64,000 nucleotides of DNA. Source: Lysinibacillus sp. FSL M8-0337 (GTDB lineage Bacteria; Bacillota; Bacilli; Bacillales_A; Planococcaceae). Where the stretch lies: contig NZ_CP151996.1 of assembly GCF_038593855.1 (NCBI RefSeq), forward strand, positions 3,348,001 to 3,412,000. Direction: 5' to 3'. Positions 54,993 through 63,129 of this stretch are shown piece by piece (position 1 is the stretch's first letter; each line of letters opens with the position of its first letter). The position numbers were made by a program, and so were the translations under genes. Below the pieces are notes generated by a model. It was given only the letters and a program-made list of their open reading frames with translations. It was not told where the DNA came from and did no database searches.

Positions 54993-55034
54993 AAAAAAGT
55001 GTTTGATTGACTGCAGTCAACCTAACACTTTTTT
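54993..55034. repeat. Hairpin relative of the dispersed repeat, serving as two-way terminator
   Basis: Imperfect long stem centred on CTGCAG at 55013/55014 with the words AAAAAAGTGTTTGATTGA and TCAACCTAACACTTTTTT, matching module 1 of the element at 622 and 26285. T-runs occur on both strands and it separates the convergent epimerase and arg genes. The second module is absent. Confidence 0.75.
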
Positions 55035-55070
55035 CGGCTTATCTATAGTAGTTTACAAGCCAACTATAGA

Positions 55071-56201
55071 TTATAGTAAAATTGTTTTTAAAATTTGTAC
55101 AGCTTCGTCAATCTCTGCTTTAGTCACTGTAAGCGGTGGTAAAAGTCGAATGACATTTGGGCCTGCGCCTACCAGTAGTAAACCCTTTTCCTCCGCTGCT
55201 GTAATATAAGGTGCTACTTCTGCATCACCGCAACCGATTCCAAGTAATAATCCTTGCCCTTGTACCGTATAACTTGTTGGTAAATTGGCTTGCAATTGCT
55301 TCACAAAATATGAAGATAAGTCTTGCACATTTTCTAAAAAACTTGGCTCAAATACATAATCAAGAACCGTTTCCGCAACATGCATTGCTAATGGATTACC
55401 ACCAAATGTAGTACCATGCGTCCCAGGACCGAATGTGTCATAGAACTCTGCTGTTCCTAACATTCCTCCTACTGGGAATCCTCCGCCTAAGCCTTTTGCT
55501 AATGTCACAATATTGGGTTGTAATACGGTTTGCTCATATGCATAGCGCGTTCCTGTTCTTCCGATACCAGTTTGCACCTCATCGACAATTAATAAAATAC
55601 CTTTGTCTTCGCAAATTTTTGCGATAGCAGCTGCAAATTCAGGCGTGACACTATTCACACCACCTTCACCTTGAATCATCTCCAGCATAATGGCTGCCAC
55701 AGAATCGTCAACGGTTGCTTCAAGTGCCGCTACATCATTGAATGGAAGTGTTGTAAATTTATCGACAAGTGGTCCAAATCCATTATGTACCTTGCCTTGA
55801 CCAGTTGCTGACATTGCGCCAAACGTGCGACCATGGAATGATTTTTCAAAAGTAATGATATGATGTTTCCCAGTATGCTTACGTGCTAGTTTGATGGCCG
55901 CTTCATTAGCTTCAGCACCACTATTACAGAAAAACGCATACTTCAAATGTGTATCTGCCACTAATTTTTGAGCAACTTTTTCTTGCCCAGGTATATCAAA
56001 TAAATTCGATATATGCCAAAGTTTTTCACTTTGTTCTTGAATCGCTTTGACAATAGCAGGGTGTGCATGCCCAAGACTAACAACGGCAATGCCGCTTGTG
56101 AAATCTAAATATTTTTTGCCACTTGCATCTTCCACAACGGTTCCTTGCCCTTTTACGATTTGTGCACGACGTTTGCCATAGTTTCCAAATAAAGCACTCA
56201 T
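55071..56201 (-). CDS. argD: Acetylornithine aminotransferase
   Basis: 376 aa, class III PLP aminotransferase. PLP Lys236 is in VTLAKGLGGGFPVGG; other motifs are FCNSGAEANEAAIKLAR, FHGRTFGAMSATGQ and LLIVDEVQTGIGRTG. It converts N-acetylglutamate semialdehyde to N-acetylornithine. Last gene of argC-argJ-argB-argD, 65 nt after argB, ATG 56201 behind GGAG. Confidence 0.96.
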   Translation of the reverse strand: MSALFGNYGKRRAQIVKGQGTVVEDASGKKYLDFTSGIAVVSLGHAHPAIVKAIQEQSEKLWHISNLFDIPGQEKVAQKLVADTHLKYAFFCNSGAEANEAAIKLARKHTGKHHIITFEKSFHGRTFGAMSATGQGKVHNGFGPLVDKFTTLPFNDVAALEATVDDSVAAIMLEMIQGEGGVNSVTPEFAAAIAKICEDKGILLIVDEVQTGIGRTGTRYAYEQTVLQPNIVTLAKGLGGGFPVGGMLGTAEFYDTFGPGTHGTTFGGNPLAMHVAETVLDYVFEPSFLENVQDLSSYFVKQLQANLPTSYTVQGQGLLLGIGCGDAEVAPYITAAEEKGLLLVGAGPNVIRLLPPLTVTKAEIDEAVQILKTILL

Positions 56202-56266
56202 TCTATCAGCTCCTCAAGTTATTTTTTTGGACGCCATCTCCACAACATGACGTCCATACCTTCCCC

Positions 56267-57031
56267 TTACGGCAAAATCGTTGTACCTACTAATGTATCT
56301 CCAACAATCTGCACTGATGGAATTCCTGCATTTAGACATTCGATTGCCCCTTGCACTTTAGGAATCATTCCACCGTAAATATGACCTTCCTCAATCCACT
56401 GTGTTATTAAAGAAGGCGTTACTTCTGTTTGATAGTCACCTTGAATACGAATACCGGAGACATCCGTAACAAGAAGTAAGCTCTCCGCGCCCACAGCGAG
56501 GGCTACTTCACTCGCCACAGTGTCTCCGTTAATATTAAGCGCTTGACCCTTTAGATTCGCTCCAACACACGCGATGACTGGCACAATTCCAGCAGCAATT
56601 AATGCTTCTAACAGCGATGTGTTCACGGATTGTATCTCACCTACAAAGCCGTATATGTCCTTGTCTAAAAAGTCTGCTACAAGTAATTGCCCATCAAAGC
56701 CATTTAAACCGACTGCCGCAATCCCCGCTGTTGTTAACTCGTGTACCAGTGCAGGATTAACATTCCCGATTAATGTAGACTGGACAACATCCATTGCTGC
56801 TTCACTCGTTACGCGAATACCATTTAATGTATGAGATTCAATATCTCGTGCAGCTAGCTCACGATTAATAGCAGGGCCGCCCCCATGTGTAATAATCAGT
56901 TCAACGCCACTTTCTTGTAGCTTTTTAAAATTGTCAAAAAAATCGTCATTTAAGCCTTCAAGCGTACTACCGCCTAGCTTAATCACCATGCGTTTACGAG
57001 CGGTATGATGCATTGATTTGAACATAGTCAT
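56267..57031 (-). CDS. argB: N-acetylglutamate kinase
   Basis: 254 aa from ATG 57031, which overlaps the end of argJ by 38 nt; an ATG at 56989, 4 nt after the argJ stop, gives MVIKLGGS and is equally possible since neither has a good ribosome binding site. Amino acid kinase fold: VIKLGGSTLEGL, ELIITHGGGPAINREL, LNGIRVTSEAAMDVV, and ALNINGDTVASEVALAVGAE, VTDVSGIRIQG, GGMIPKVQGAIECL. It phosphorylates N-acetylglutamate. Likely translationally coupled to argJ. Confidence 0.93.
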   Translation of the reverse strand: MTMFKSMHHTARKRMVIKLGGSTLEGLNDDFFDNFKKLQESGVELIITHGGGPAINRELAARDIESHTLNGIRVTSEAAMDVVQSTLIGNVNPALVHELTTAGIAAVGLNGFDGQLLVADFLDKDIYGFVGEIQSVNTSLLEALIAAGIVPVIACVGANLKGQALNINGDTVASEVALAVGAESLLLVTDVSGIRIQGDYQTEVTPSLITQWIEEGHIYGGMIPKVQGAIECLNAGIPSVQIVGDTLVGTTILP

Positions 57032-58226
57032 ACGTTAAGTCACATCCCCAAGCATGCCCTTTGCCTTCACCTATACCAAGTGACACGTGTATTTTAACTT
57101 CATGCATTTTTAAAATTTGGATTAATTCATCTTCTGAAAAGGCAATAGGCTCTCCGTTTTCAACCATTGTTGCGCCACCAATTTGAATGGTAATTTTGTC
57201 AGGGTCAACTGTCGCGCCACTATAGCCAACCGCTGCAATAATACGTCCCCAGTTCGCATCGCACCCAAATACAGCTGTTTTAACAAGTGGCGAACCAACT
57301 ACTGTTTTCGCGATTTTACGTGCCTCATCATCTGAAATAGCACCTTCAACTTCCACCTCAATTAGTTTCGTTGCACCTTCTCCATCTTTTGCGATCATTT
57401 TGGCTAAGTCTTGTGCCACGGTTTTTAAGGTATAGTAGAAGTTATGCCAATCAGGGTGTGCTGATGTTAAAGAATCATTGCCAGCTACACCATTTGCCAT
57501 CACGACGACCGTATCATTTGTCGATGTATCCCCATCCACTGTAATGGCATTAAATGTTAGGTTCGTAATATCTGATAAAGCTGCTTGTAATACATGCGAT
57601 TCAATATTCGCATCTGTTGTGATAAAACCTAGCATTGTTGCCATATTAGGTTCAATCATTCCCGAACCTTTCGCTACACCTGCAATAATAATCTCTTTGC
57701 CATCAATGATTGTGCTATAGCTTGTATTTTTCATAACAGTATCAGTTGTCATAATGGCCTGTGCAAAATCAATTGCACTCTCTAAGCAATCTTTTGGTTG
57801 TAGTTGCGATATCCCACTAGCTACTGGCTCCATATTCATAATTTCACCAATTACACCCGTTGAGCACACACCAACTAAATTTGCTGCAATCCCTAACTTT
57901 TCAGCAGTTAAAGCTTGCATTGTTTGCGCATCCTTTACACCTTGCTTACCCGTACAAGCATTAGCATTACCAGAGTTGACAATTATTGCCTGCATTTTTT
58001 TCGTTGTGTAGACAACTTCTTTCGTAACTTTTAATGGTGCTGCTTGAACCGCATTTGTAGTAAATACGCCAGCTACACTTGCTGGTACGTCACTAACTAA
58101 AATAGCTAAATCTTTTTTCTTATGCTTTAATCCACAGTGTAACCCCGCTGCTTTAAATCCTTGAGGCGATACGATGTTTTTACTTGATAATTTTTTCATA
58201 ACGTTTGTTGACGCTGTTAATGTCAT
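56994..58226 (-). CDS. argJ: Bifunctional glutamate N-acetyltransferase / N-acetylglutamate synthase
   Basis: 410 aa, the Ntn-type ArgJ that cuts itself into two chains. The nucleophile is Thr197 in EPNMATMLGF, where cleavage occurs between Ala196 and Thr197. Other motifs are NSGNANACTG, STGVIGE and KDGEGATKLIEVEV. It recycles the acetyl group from N-acetylornithine to glutamate; some members also use acetyl-CoA. Second gene of the arg operon, 80 nt after argC; the gap carries two copies of the GTGACTGGCAC motif. Confidence 0.96.
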   Translation of the reverse strand: MTLTASTNVMKKLSSKNIVSPQGFKAAGLHCGLKHKKKDLAILVSDVPASVAGVFTTNAVQAAPLKVTKEVVYTTKKMQAIIVNSGNANACTGKQGVKDAQTMQALTAEKLGIAANLVGVCSTGVIGEIMNMEPVASGISQLQPKDCLESAIDFAQAIMTTDTVMKNTSYSTIIDGKEIIIAGVAKGSGMIEPNMATMLGFITTDANIESHVLQAALSDITNLTFNAITVDGDTSTNDTVVVMANGVAGNDSLTSAHPDWHNFYYTLKTVAQDLAKMIAKDGEGATKLIEVEVEGAISDDEARKIAKTVVGSPLVKTAVFGCDANWGRIIAAVGYSGATVDPDKITIQIGGATMVENGEPIAFSEDELIQILKMHEVKIHVSLGIGEGKGHAWGCDLTYDYVQINASYRS

Positions 58227-58246
58227 TAACTAATTCCTCCTCAGTT

Positions 58247-58265
58247 TCAAGAGTGACTGGCACCA
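58247..58265 (+). repeat. Short dispersed motif, GTGACTGGCACC form
   Basis: CAAGAGTGACTGGCACCAA in the argC-argJ gap; partner copy 44 nt away at 58291. Confidence 0.5.
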
Positions 58266-58290
58266 AAATAATTCTAAATATTCAAAATCA

Positions 58291-58308
58291 TTTGGGTGAC
58301 TGGCACTT
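58291..58308 (+). repeat. Short dispersed motif, second copy in the argC-argJ gap
   Basis: TTTGGGTGACTGGCACTT touches the argC stop codon; forms a close direct pair with the copy at 58247. Confidence 0.5.
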
Positions 58309-59341
58309 AAATGAACAATGGCACGACATCTAGGCCTGTTGTTTGTGGTAAATCCAATTGCACATTCATATTTTGAATCGCTTGCCCAGCAGCACCTTTA
58401 ACTAAATTATCAATAACAGCAACAATGGTTGCTCGATTTGTACGGCTATCAACTTTTACGAAAATATCACAATAGTTAGAGCCCTTCACACGATTTGTAG
58501 TAAGGCTATTAATATCTGTTATCACCCGTACAAATGGATGTTTTTCATATGTTGTTTGTAAGCAAGCCACTAATTGTTCCTCTGTGATGCCTGGCATTAC
58601 AGGTGCGTATGCTGTCGATAAAATACCACGTGTCATTGGAACTAAATGTGTATTAAAAGTAATGGTCGTCTCCACATTAGCAAACATTGAAATGGCTTGC
58701 TCAATTTCTGGAATATGTTGATGTGTATTTGTTTTATAAATGGAGAAGCTTTCGTTCACTTCACTAAAGTGCGTTGTTTGCGATGGTTTATTGCCAGCAC
58801 CAGAAATACCACTTTTCGCATCTATAACGAGATAATTCGGGTCGATCAATTGCGCTTTTAATAAAGGTAATAACGACAGCAGAACAGCTGTTGGATAGCA
58901 TCCTGGGTTCGCAATAAGAGAGGCATTTTTTACATTATGCGCATTCCACTCTGTTAAGCCATAAACACTTTGCTCAATAATTTCTAGTGGTGCTGCCTTT
59001 TTCCCGTACCATTGTTCATAGCTTGCTGGATTCTTTAAACGAAAATCACCTGATAAATCAATTAACTTCGGACCTTTTCCAACTAAAGGTGGTAATAACT
59101 CACTTGTCACACCAGAAGGCGTACTTGCAAATACTACATCCAATTTCGATAACGCTTCATAATCTATTTTTTGCAATGGCGAATCTATAATCGTTACTAA
59201 ATGTCCGAACCTCGAAGAAAAAACGACACCTTCTTCAGAAGATGTAAATAAATCTATCTGTTCAACCGCTGGATGATTATGTAAAAAACGAATTAATTCT
59301 AATCCTCCATAACCTGTTGCACCAACAATTCCTACTTTCAT
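58307..59341 (-). CDS. argC: N-acetyl-gamma-glutamyl-phosphate reductase
   Basis: 344 aa from ATG 59341; GAGGTG stands 6 nt upstream, whereas the in-frame GTG at 59350 lies within that site. It has the NADP motif MKVGIVGATGYGGLELIR, catalytic Cys148 in IANPGCYPTAVLLS, and the KSGISGAGNKPSQ and HLVPMTRGI segments. It reduces acetylglutamyl phosphate to the semialdehyde. First gene of argC-argJ-argB-argD; promoter and ARG-box-like sites at 59371-59416. Confidence 0.97.
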   Translation of the reverse strand: MKVGIVGATGYGGLELIRFLHNHPAVEQIDLFTSSEEGVVFSSRFGHLVTIIDSPLQKIDYEALSKLDVVFASTPSGVTSELLPPLVGKGPKLIDLSGDFRLKNPASYEQWYGKKAAPLEIIEQSVYGLTEWNAHNVKNASLIANPGCYPTAVLLSLLPLLKAQLIDPNYLVIDAKSGISGAGNKPSQTTHFSEVNESFSIYKTNTHQHIPEIEQAISMFANVETTITFNTHLVPMTRGILSTAYAPVMPGITEEQLVACLQTTYEKHPFVRVITDINSLTTNRVKGSNYCDIFVKVDSRTNRATIVAVIDNLVKGAAGQAIQNMNVQLDLPQTTGLDVVPLFI

Positions 59342-59370
59342 TCCACTCACCTCTAAAATAAGTTAAAAAT

Positions 59371-59416
59371 AGTATACGTCTGCATAAATATTAAGTCAAC
59401 TGAATTTTTATTTAAT
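59371..59416 (-). promoter_or_regulatory. argC promoter with two ARG-box-like sequences
   Basis: Minus strand: -35 TTGACT (59394-59399), 17-bp spacer, -10 TATACT (59371-59376). One ARG-box-like string, ATTAAATAAAAATTCAGTT (59398-59416), overlaps the -35; a second, CTTAATATTTATGCA (59381-59395), fills the spacer. They resemble the AhrC/ArgR half sites of Bacillus (AATAAAAATTCA core). Repression by arginine is inferred. Confidence 0.7.
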
Positions 59417-59485
59417 CCTAGTATTTTCTTAATCTTCTGTTATAAATTACAGTAATACAGAATGGCTACGATAAATTTAGAAAAA

Positions 59486-59529
59486 AGAAGGTAGGAACTC
59501 TTTCATAGTCGAATGAATTCCTACCTTCT
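59486..59529 (-). terminator. acsA terminator
   Basis: 12-bp stem (59518-59529 with 59486-59497) with partly paired interior, followed by TTTTT on the minus strand; 46 nt past the acsA stop. Confidence 0.9.
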
Positions 59530-59574
59530 ATATGTTTTCTGATTGAATAAAAATAAATTACCTATTGCCCCTTC

Positions 59575-61302
59575 TTAATCTTCCATCGTCGAAAGATCAC
59601 CAGTTGGTAAATTTAACTCCCATGCCTTCAACACACGTCGCATAATTTTACCACTTCTTGTTTTAGGTAGTTTTTCCTTAAACTCAATTTCACGCGGGGC
59701 CGCATGAGCTGATAATCCCCTTTTGACAAACTCGCGAATATTCTCAATTAAAGCATCTGATGGTTCAACACCTTCACGCAAAGATACAAATGCTTTAATA
59801 ATTTCTCCACGAACAGGGTCTGGTTTTCCAATTACACCTGCTTCAATGACATCTGGATGTTCTAGTAGCTTGCTTTCTACTTCGAATGGTCCTACACGTT
59901 CTCCAGCTGTCATAATGACATCATCTACTCGACCTTGGAACCAAAAATATCCTTCATCATCCATATAAGCTGAATCACCCGACACATACCACTCACCTTT
60001 TAGGAAGTATGATTCGTATCGCTCAGGATTACCCCAAATTTGACGCATCATCGCAGGCCAACCTCGACGTACCGCTAAATTCCCCATAGTAAATGGTGGT
60101 ACTTCATTCCCCGCATCATCTACAATTGTCGCATAGACGCCAGGCAATGGTTTCCCCATGGAACCCGGTTTAATATCCATACTTGGATAGTTACAAATCA
60201 TATGCGCGCCGGTTTCGGTCATCCACCACGTATCATGAATACGATGCCCTAATTCGTCACATCCCCAACGTATCACTTCAGGGTTAAGAGGTTCTCCAAC
60301 AGACAATACATGGCGTAATGATGACAAATCATAATTTTCTAACATTCCACTACCAGCCCCCATTAACATACGGAAAGCTGTTGGCGCACTATACCAAACT
60401 GTAACACTGTAATCCTCGATTGCTTGATACCATGCTTGTGGTGAGAAGCGACCACCCACAATCAGCATTGTCACACCATTTAACCATGGACCAAAAATGC
60501 CATAGGATGTCCCCGTTACCCAACCTGGATCTGCTGTACACCAATAAATATCACGGTCGCCTAAATCTAGTACCCATTGTGTAGATTGATAGTGCTGAAT
60601 CATTGCATTGTGCACGTGTAACACGCCTTTTGGAGCACCTGTCGAGCCAGAAGTATAATGCAAAATCATACCGTCTTCTCGGTCCATCCACTCAATGTCA
60701 AATGTAGAAGCAGCCTCTTTCATCCGTTTATTAAAATCTAAAATTTGCGGTGTTTCTTCTATATCAGACCCTATTAAAAATACATGTTGCAAGTTAGGAA
60801 GTTTATCTAACGGTACTCGACCCAGTAATTCAGGCGTTGTAACTAACACTTTTGCATCGCTATCTGAAAGACGGTCATATACCGCTCCTTCCATGAATGC
60901 TTCGAATAGAGGCCCTACAATAACCCCCATTTTTAATGCGCCTAATAAAGAAAAGTAAAGCTCTGGTGAACGCGGCATAAAAATAAATAAACGATCGCCT
61001 TTTTCTAAGTTTGTCGCAGATTTAAAAACATTGGCAGCTTTGTTTGTCAGCCTTTTCATTTCATTAAAAGAATAGGCTTCTTTGCGTTTTCCATCCGTGT
61101 AATACAGTGCGGCTTTATTTTTTCTAGACGTTTCTGTATGGCGATCAATAGCCTCATAAGCCATGTTTACTAATCCTGTTTTATGCCAACTAAATGCCTT
61201 TTCAGTTTCAGCCCAATCATGATTCGCTGCTGCCTCCTCATAATTTGGCAAATTATAGTGCCCTGGTATTGCTTTCAATTTCTCCATTGTTTTCATCCCC
61301 AT
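59575..61302 (-). CDS. acsA: Acetyl-CoA synthetase
   Basis: 575 aa from ATG 61302 behind AAAGGGG; the frame continues upstream without a site. ANL motifs are LHYTSGSTGAPKGVLHVH, HDTWWMTETGAHM, YVSGDSAYMDDEGYFWFQGRVDD and the C-terminal catalytic Lys in LPKTRSGKIMRRVLKAW. That Lys is the one acetylated by AcuA and deacetylated by AcuC/SrtN in Bacillus. It activates acetate to acetyl-CoA through acetyl-AMP. Divergent from acuABC, the regulators of its activity, as in B. subtilis. Confidence 0.97.
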   Translation of the reverse strand: MGMKTMEKLKAIPGHYNLPNYEEAAANHDWAETEKAFSWHKTGLVNMAYEAIDRHTETSRKNKAALYYTDGKRKEAYSFNEMKRLTNKAANVFKSATNLEKGDRLFIFMPRSPELYFSLLGALKMGVIVGPLFEAFMEGAVYDRLSDSDAKVLVTTPELLGRVPLDKLPNLQHVFLIGSDIEETPQILDFNKRMKEAASTFDIEWMDREDGMILHYTSGSTGAPKGVLHVHNAMIQHYQSTQWVLDLGDRDIYWCTADPGWVTGTSYGIFGPWLNGVTMLIVGGRFSPQAWYQAIEDYSVTVWYSAPTAFRMLMGAGSGMLENYDLSSLRHVLSVGEPLNPEVIRWGCDELGHRIHDTWWMTETGAHMICNYPSMDIKPGSMGKPLPGVYATIVDDAGNEVPPFTMGNLAVRRGWPAMMRQIWGNPERYESYFLKGEWYVSGDSAYMDDEGYFWFQGRVDDVIMTAGERVGPFEVESKLLEHPDVIEAGVIGKPDPVRGEIIKAFVSLREGVEPSDALIENIREFVKRGLSAHAAPREIEFKEKLPKTRSGKIMRRVLKAWELNLPTGDLSTMED

Positions 61303-61825
61303 GAAATTACCCCTTTCTTTTTTTGCTTTAGTCCATTCGTAAGCAAATTTCAAATCGCACTCACGATACCCTTGGCAATTACGCCTTGACGTAAGCGTAG
61401 CTGCCTGTCACATCGTTCGCACTTTGCTTGCGTGCAATATAATTTCCCTTGAAGTCTCTTATAAAGGATAAAAAGAGAGCCTCCATCCCCATATGGAAAA
61501 TTAAATTTAAATAATGGCAATTGAAACAATTTCGCCATATAAAACAGCTACTGAATGCTATTAAAATTCGCCACTTTCTCCAAAGACAAATACGTTATGT
61601 AGCAATTGTTATAGAACAGTTTATGCGCTATAAATATGAACAATGCTTACAATACAACATTCATCTGTTAAATAACAGTTGCAATATACATCTATTTTAC
61701 ACGAATTTTTCAATAATGTCTCAATATTTTTATTTTTCCAAAAATGTAGTTATATTTCGTAAATTTAAGCGTTTTCCGGCTTTAAATCAGCTATAATGGA
61801 ATTATTAAACTCAGGTGGTGTAATT
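61303..61825. other. Divergent acsA / acuABC control region
   Basis: 523 nt. The plus-strand acuA promoter and a cre-like site are at 61764-61797. Nearer acsA is a GC-richer patch (about 61381-61435) with short inverted words such as ACGTAAGCGT. I could not place the acsA promoter with confidence. Open frames in this gap are not supported by ribosome binding sites. Confidence 0.45.
61764..61797 (+). promoter_or_regulatory. acuA -10 element and cre-like site
   Basis: TTTAAGCGTTTTCC (61764-61777) matches 12 of 14 positions of the CcpA consensus TGWAANCGNTNWCA and overlaps the -35 region of a TATAAT -10 (61792-61797) without a clear -35. Catabolite repression of acuABC is known in B. subtilis. 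Confidence 0.55.
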
Positions 61826-62458
61826 ATGGAACATAAAAAGACTTTTTTTTCTGTTACAAAGGAGACAAAGCATGGTACTGTTTATGTGGAAGGGCCTGTT
61901 CCTCCAGAAAAATTAGCTACGTATACATTCCACGAGGGATTAGTTGCCTTTAGACCTCCTAAACAACAACAGCAAGCCATTATAGAAATCGCAGGGCTTC
62001 CTGAAGGTCGCATTATTATCATTCGGAAAGACAACATTATTGTAGGCTACGTCACCTATTTATATCCCGATCCGCTTGAACGTTGGGCAGAGGACCGCAT
62101 TGATAATATGATTGAGTTAGGAGCCATTGAGGTAATTCCTGACTATCGTGGGACTGGGGCTGGTAAAGCCTTGCTTTCGGTGTCCTTTATGGGGGATGAG
62201 ATGGAGGATTACCTTGTTATTACAACTGAATATTATTGGCATTGGGACTTAAAAGGGACTGGGTTAAATGTATGGGATTATCGCAAAATGATGGAACGGA
62301 TGATGAGCTCGGCTGGTTTCGAATATTTTGCTACAGATGATCCTGAAATTACATCACATCCAGCTAACTGCCTAATGGCTCGGGAAGGCAAAAGAGTGCC
62401 TCCTGAAACAATGGAAAGATTCGATAGGCTCCGTTTTAGAAATCGCTTCATGTATTAA
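61826..62458 (+). CDS. acuA: Protein acetyltransferase AcuA
   Basis: 210 aa from ATG 61826 behind AGGTGGTG, the same length as B. subtilis AcuA. GNAT fold: the acetyl-CoA loop is IPDYRGTGAGKALLSVSF (R/Q-x-x-G-x-G/A). The C-terminal part includes YYWHWDLKGTGLNVWDYRKM, conserved in AcuA. It acetylates the catalytic Lys of AcsA and so switches off acetate activation. First gene of acuA-acuB-acuC, divergent from its target gene. Confidence 0.96.
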   Translation: MEHKKTFFSVTKETKHGTVYVEGPVPPEKLATYTFHEGLVAFRPPKQQQQAIIEIAGLPEGRIIIIRKDNIIVGYVTYLYPDPLERWAEDRIDNMIELGAIEVIPDYRGTGAGKALLSVSFMGDEMEDYLVITTEYYWHWDLKGTGLNVWDYRKMMERMMSSAGFEYFATDDPEITSHPANCLMAREGKRVPPETMERFDRLRFRNRFMY

Positions 62459-62481
62459 AACCAACACAAGGGGATGAGTAT

Positions 62482-63129
62482 ATGATTGTAGAAGAAATTA
62501 TGAATGACGAGCCTTATACACTGGCTCCTACAAATACTGTGTTAGAAGCGCTGAAATTAATGCGTGAGAAGAAGGTGCGTCATTTACCTGTTATAGACAA
62601 TGAACGCCATGTTCTAGGTGTTATTACAGAGCGAGATATTAAAGAAGCACTGCCTTCGCCATTGAAGGATGAACCCAATTCTCCTGTCTTTAGTGCCAAG
62701 GTAGAAGATATTATGATAAAAAATCCACTAGTTGGTCATCCTCTTGATTTTGTAGAGGAAGTTGCACTCACTTTTTATGAAACGAAGATCGGTTGTTTAC
62801 CAATTGTCTCTGGGGGAAAACTTGTCGGTATCGTCACTACAACCGACTTACTCTACACTTATATTGAGTTAACTGGTGCAACTGAACCCGGCTCTAAAAT
62901 TGAAATACGCGTGTGTGATACACCGGGAGTGTTATTTGAAATTACAAAAATTTTTAATCTACATCATGCAAATGTCCAAAGCGTCTTAGTATATCCTGAT
63001 TCTGAAAATACACAAAATAAAATTTTAAGCGTCCGAGTAAAAACACTAAACCCACTTGCTATCATTGAGAATCTTCGTAAAGAAGGTTTCGACGTGTTAT
63101 GGCCTAATCTACCAGGTGTTTCTTTATAA
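62482..63129 (+). CDS. acuB: AcuB, CBS-ACT domain protein
   Basis: 215 aa. Two CBS repeats (IMNDEPYTLAPTNTVLEALK, VRHLPVIDNERHVLGVITERD; IMIKNPLVGHPLDFVEEV, IGCLPIVSGGKLVGIVTTTD) are followed by an ACT domain (IEIRVCDTPGVLFEITKIFN). CBS pairs bind adenine nucleotides and ACT domains small metabolites, so it is likely a sensor, but its molecular role in acetoin/acetate use is unknown. 23 nt after acuA; its stop overlaps the acuC start (TAATG). Confidence 0.95.
   Translation: MIVEEIMNDEPYTLAPTNTVLEALKLMREKKVRHLPVIDNERHVLGVITERDIKEALPSPLKDEPNSPVFSAKVEDIMIKNPLVGHPLDFVEEVALTFYETKIGCLPIVSGGKLVGIVTTTDLLYTYIELTGATEPGSKIEIRVCDTPGVLFEITKIFNLHHANVQSVLVYPDSENTQNKILSVRVKTLNPLAIIENLRKEGFDVLWPNLPGVSL

Noticed and set aside
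61350-61538. Short open frame in the acsA/acuA gap
   Set aside because: No ribosome binding site and lies in the divergent control region.
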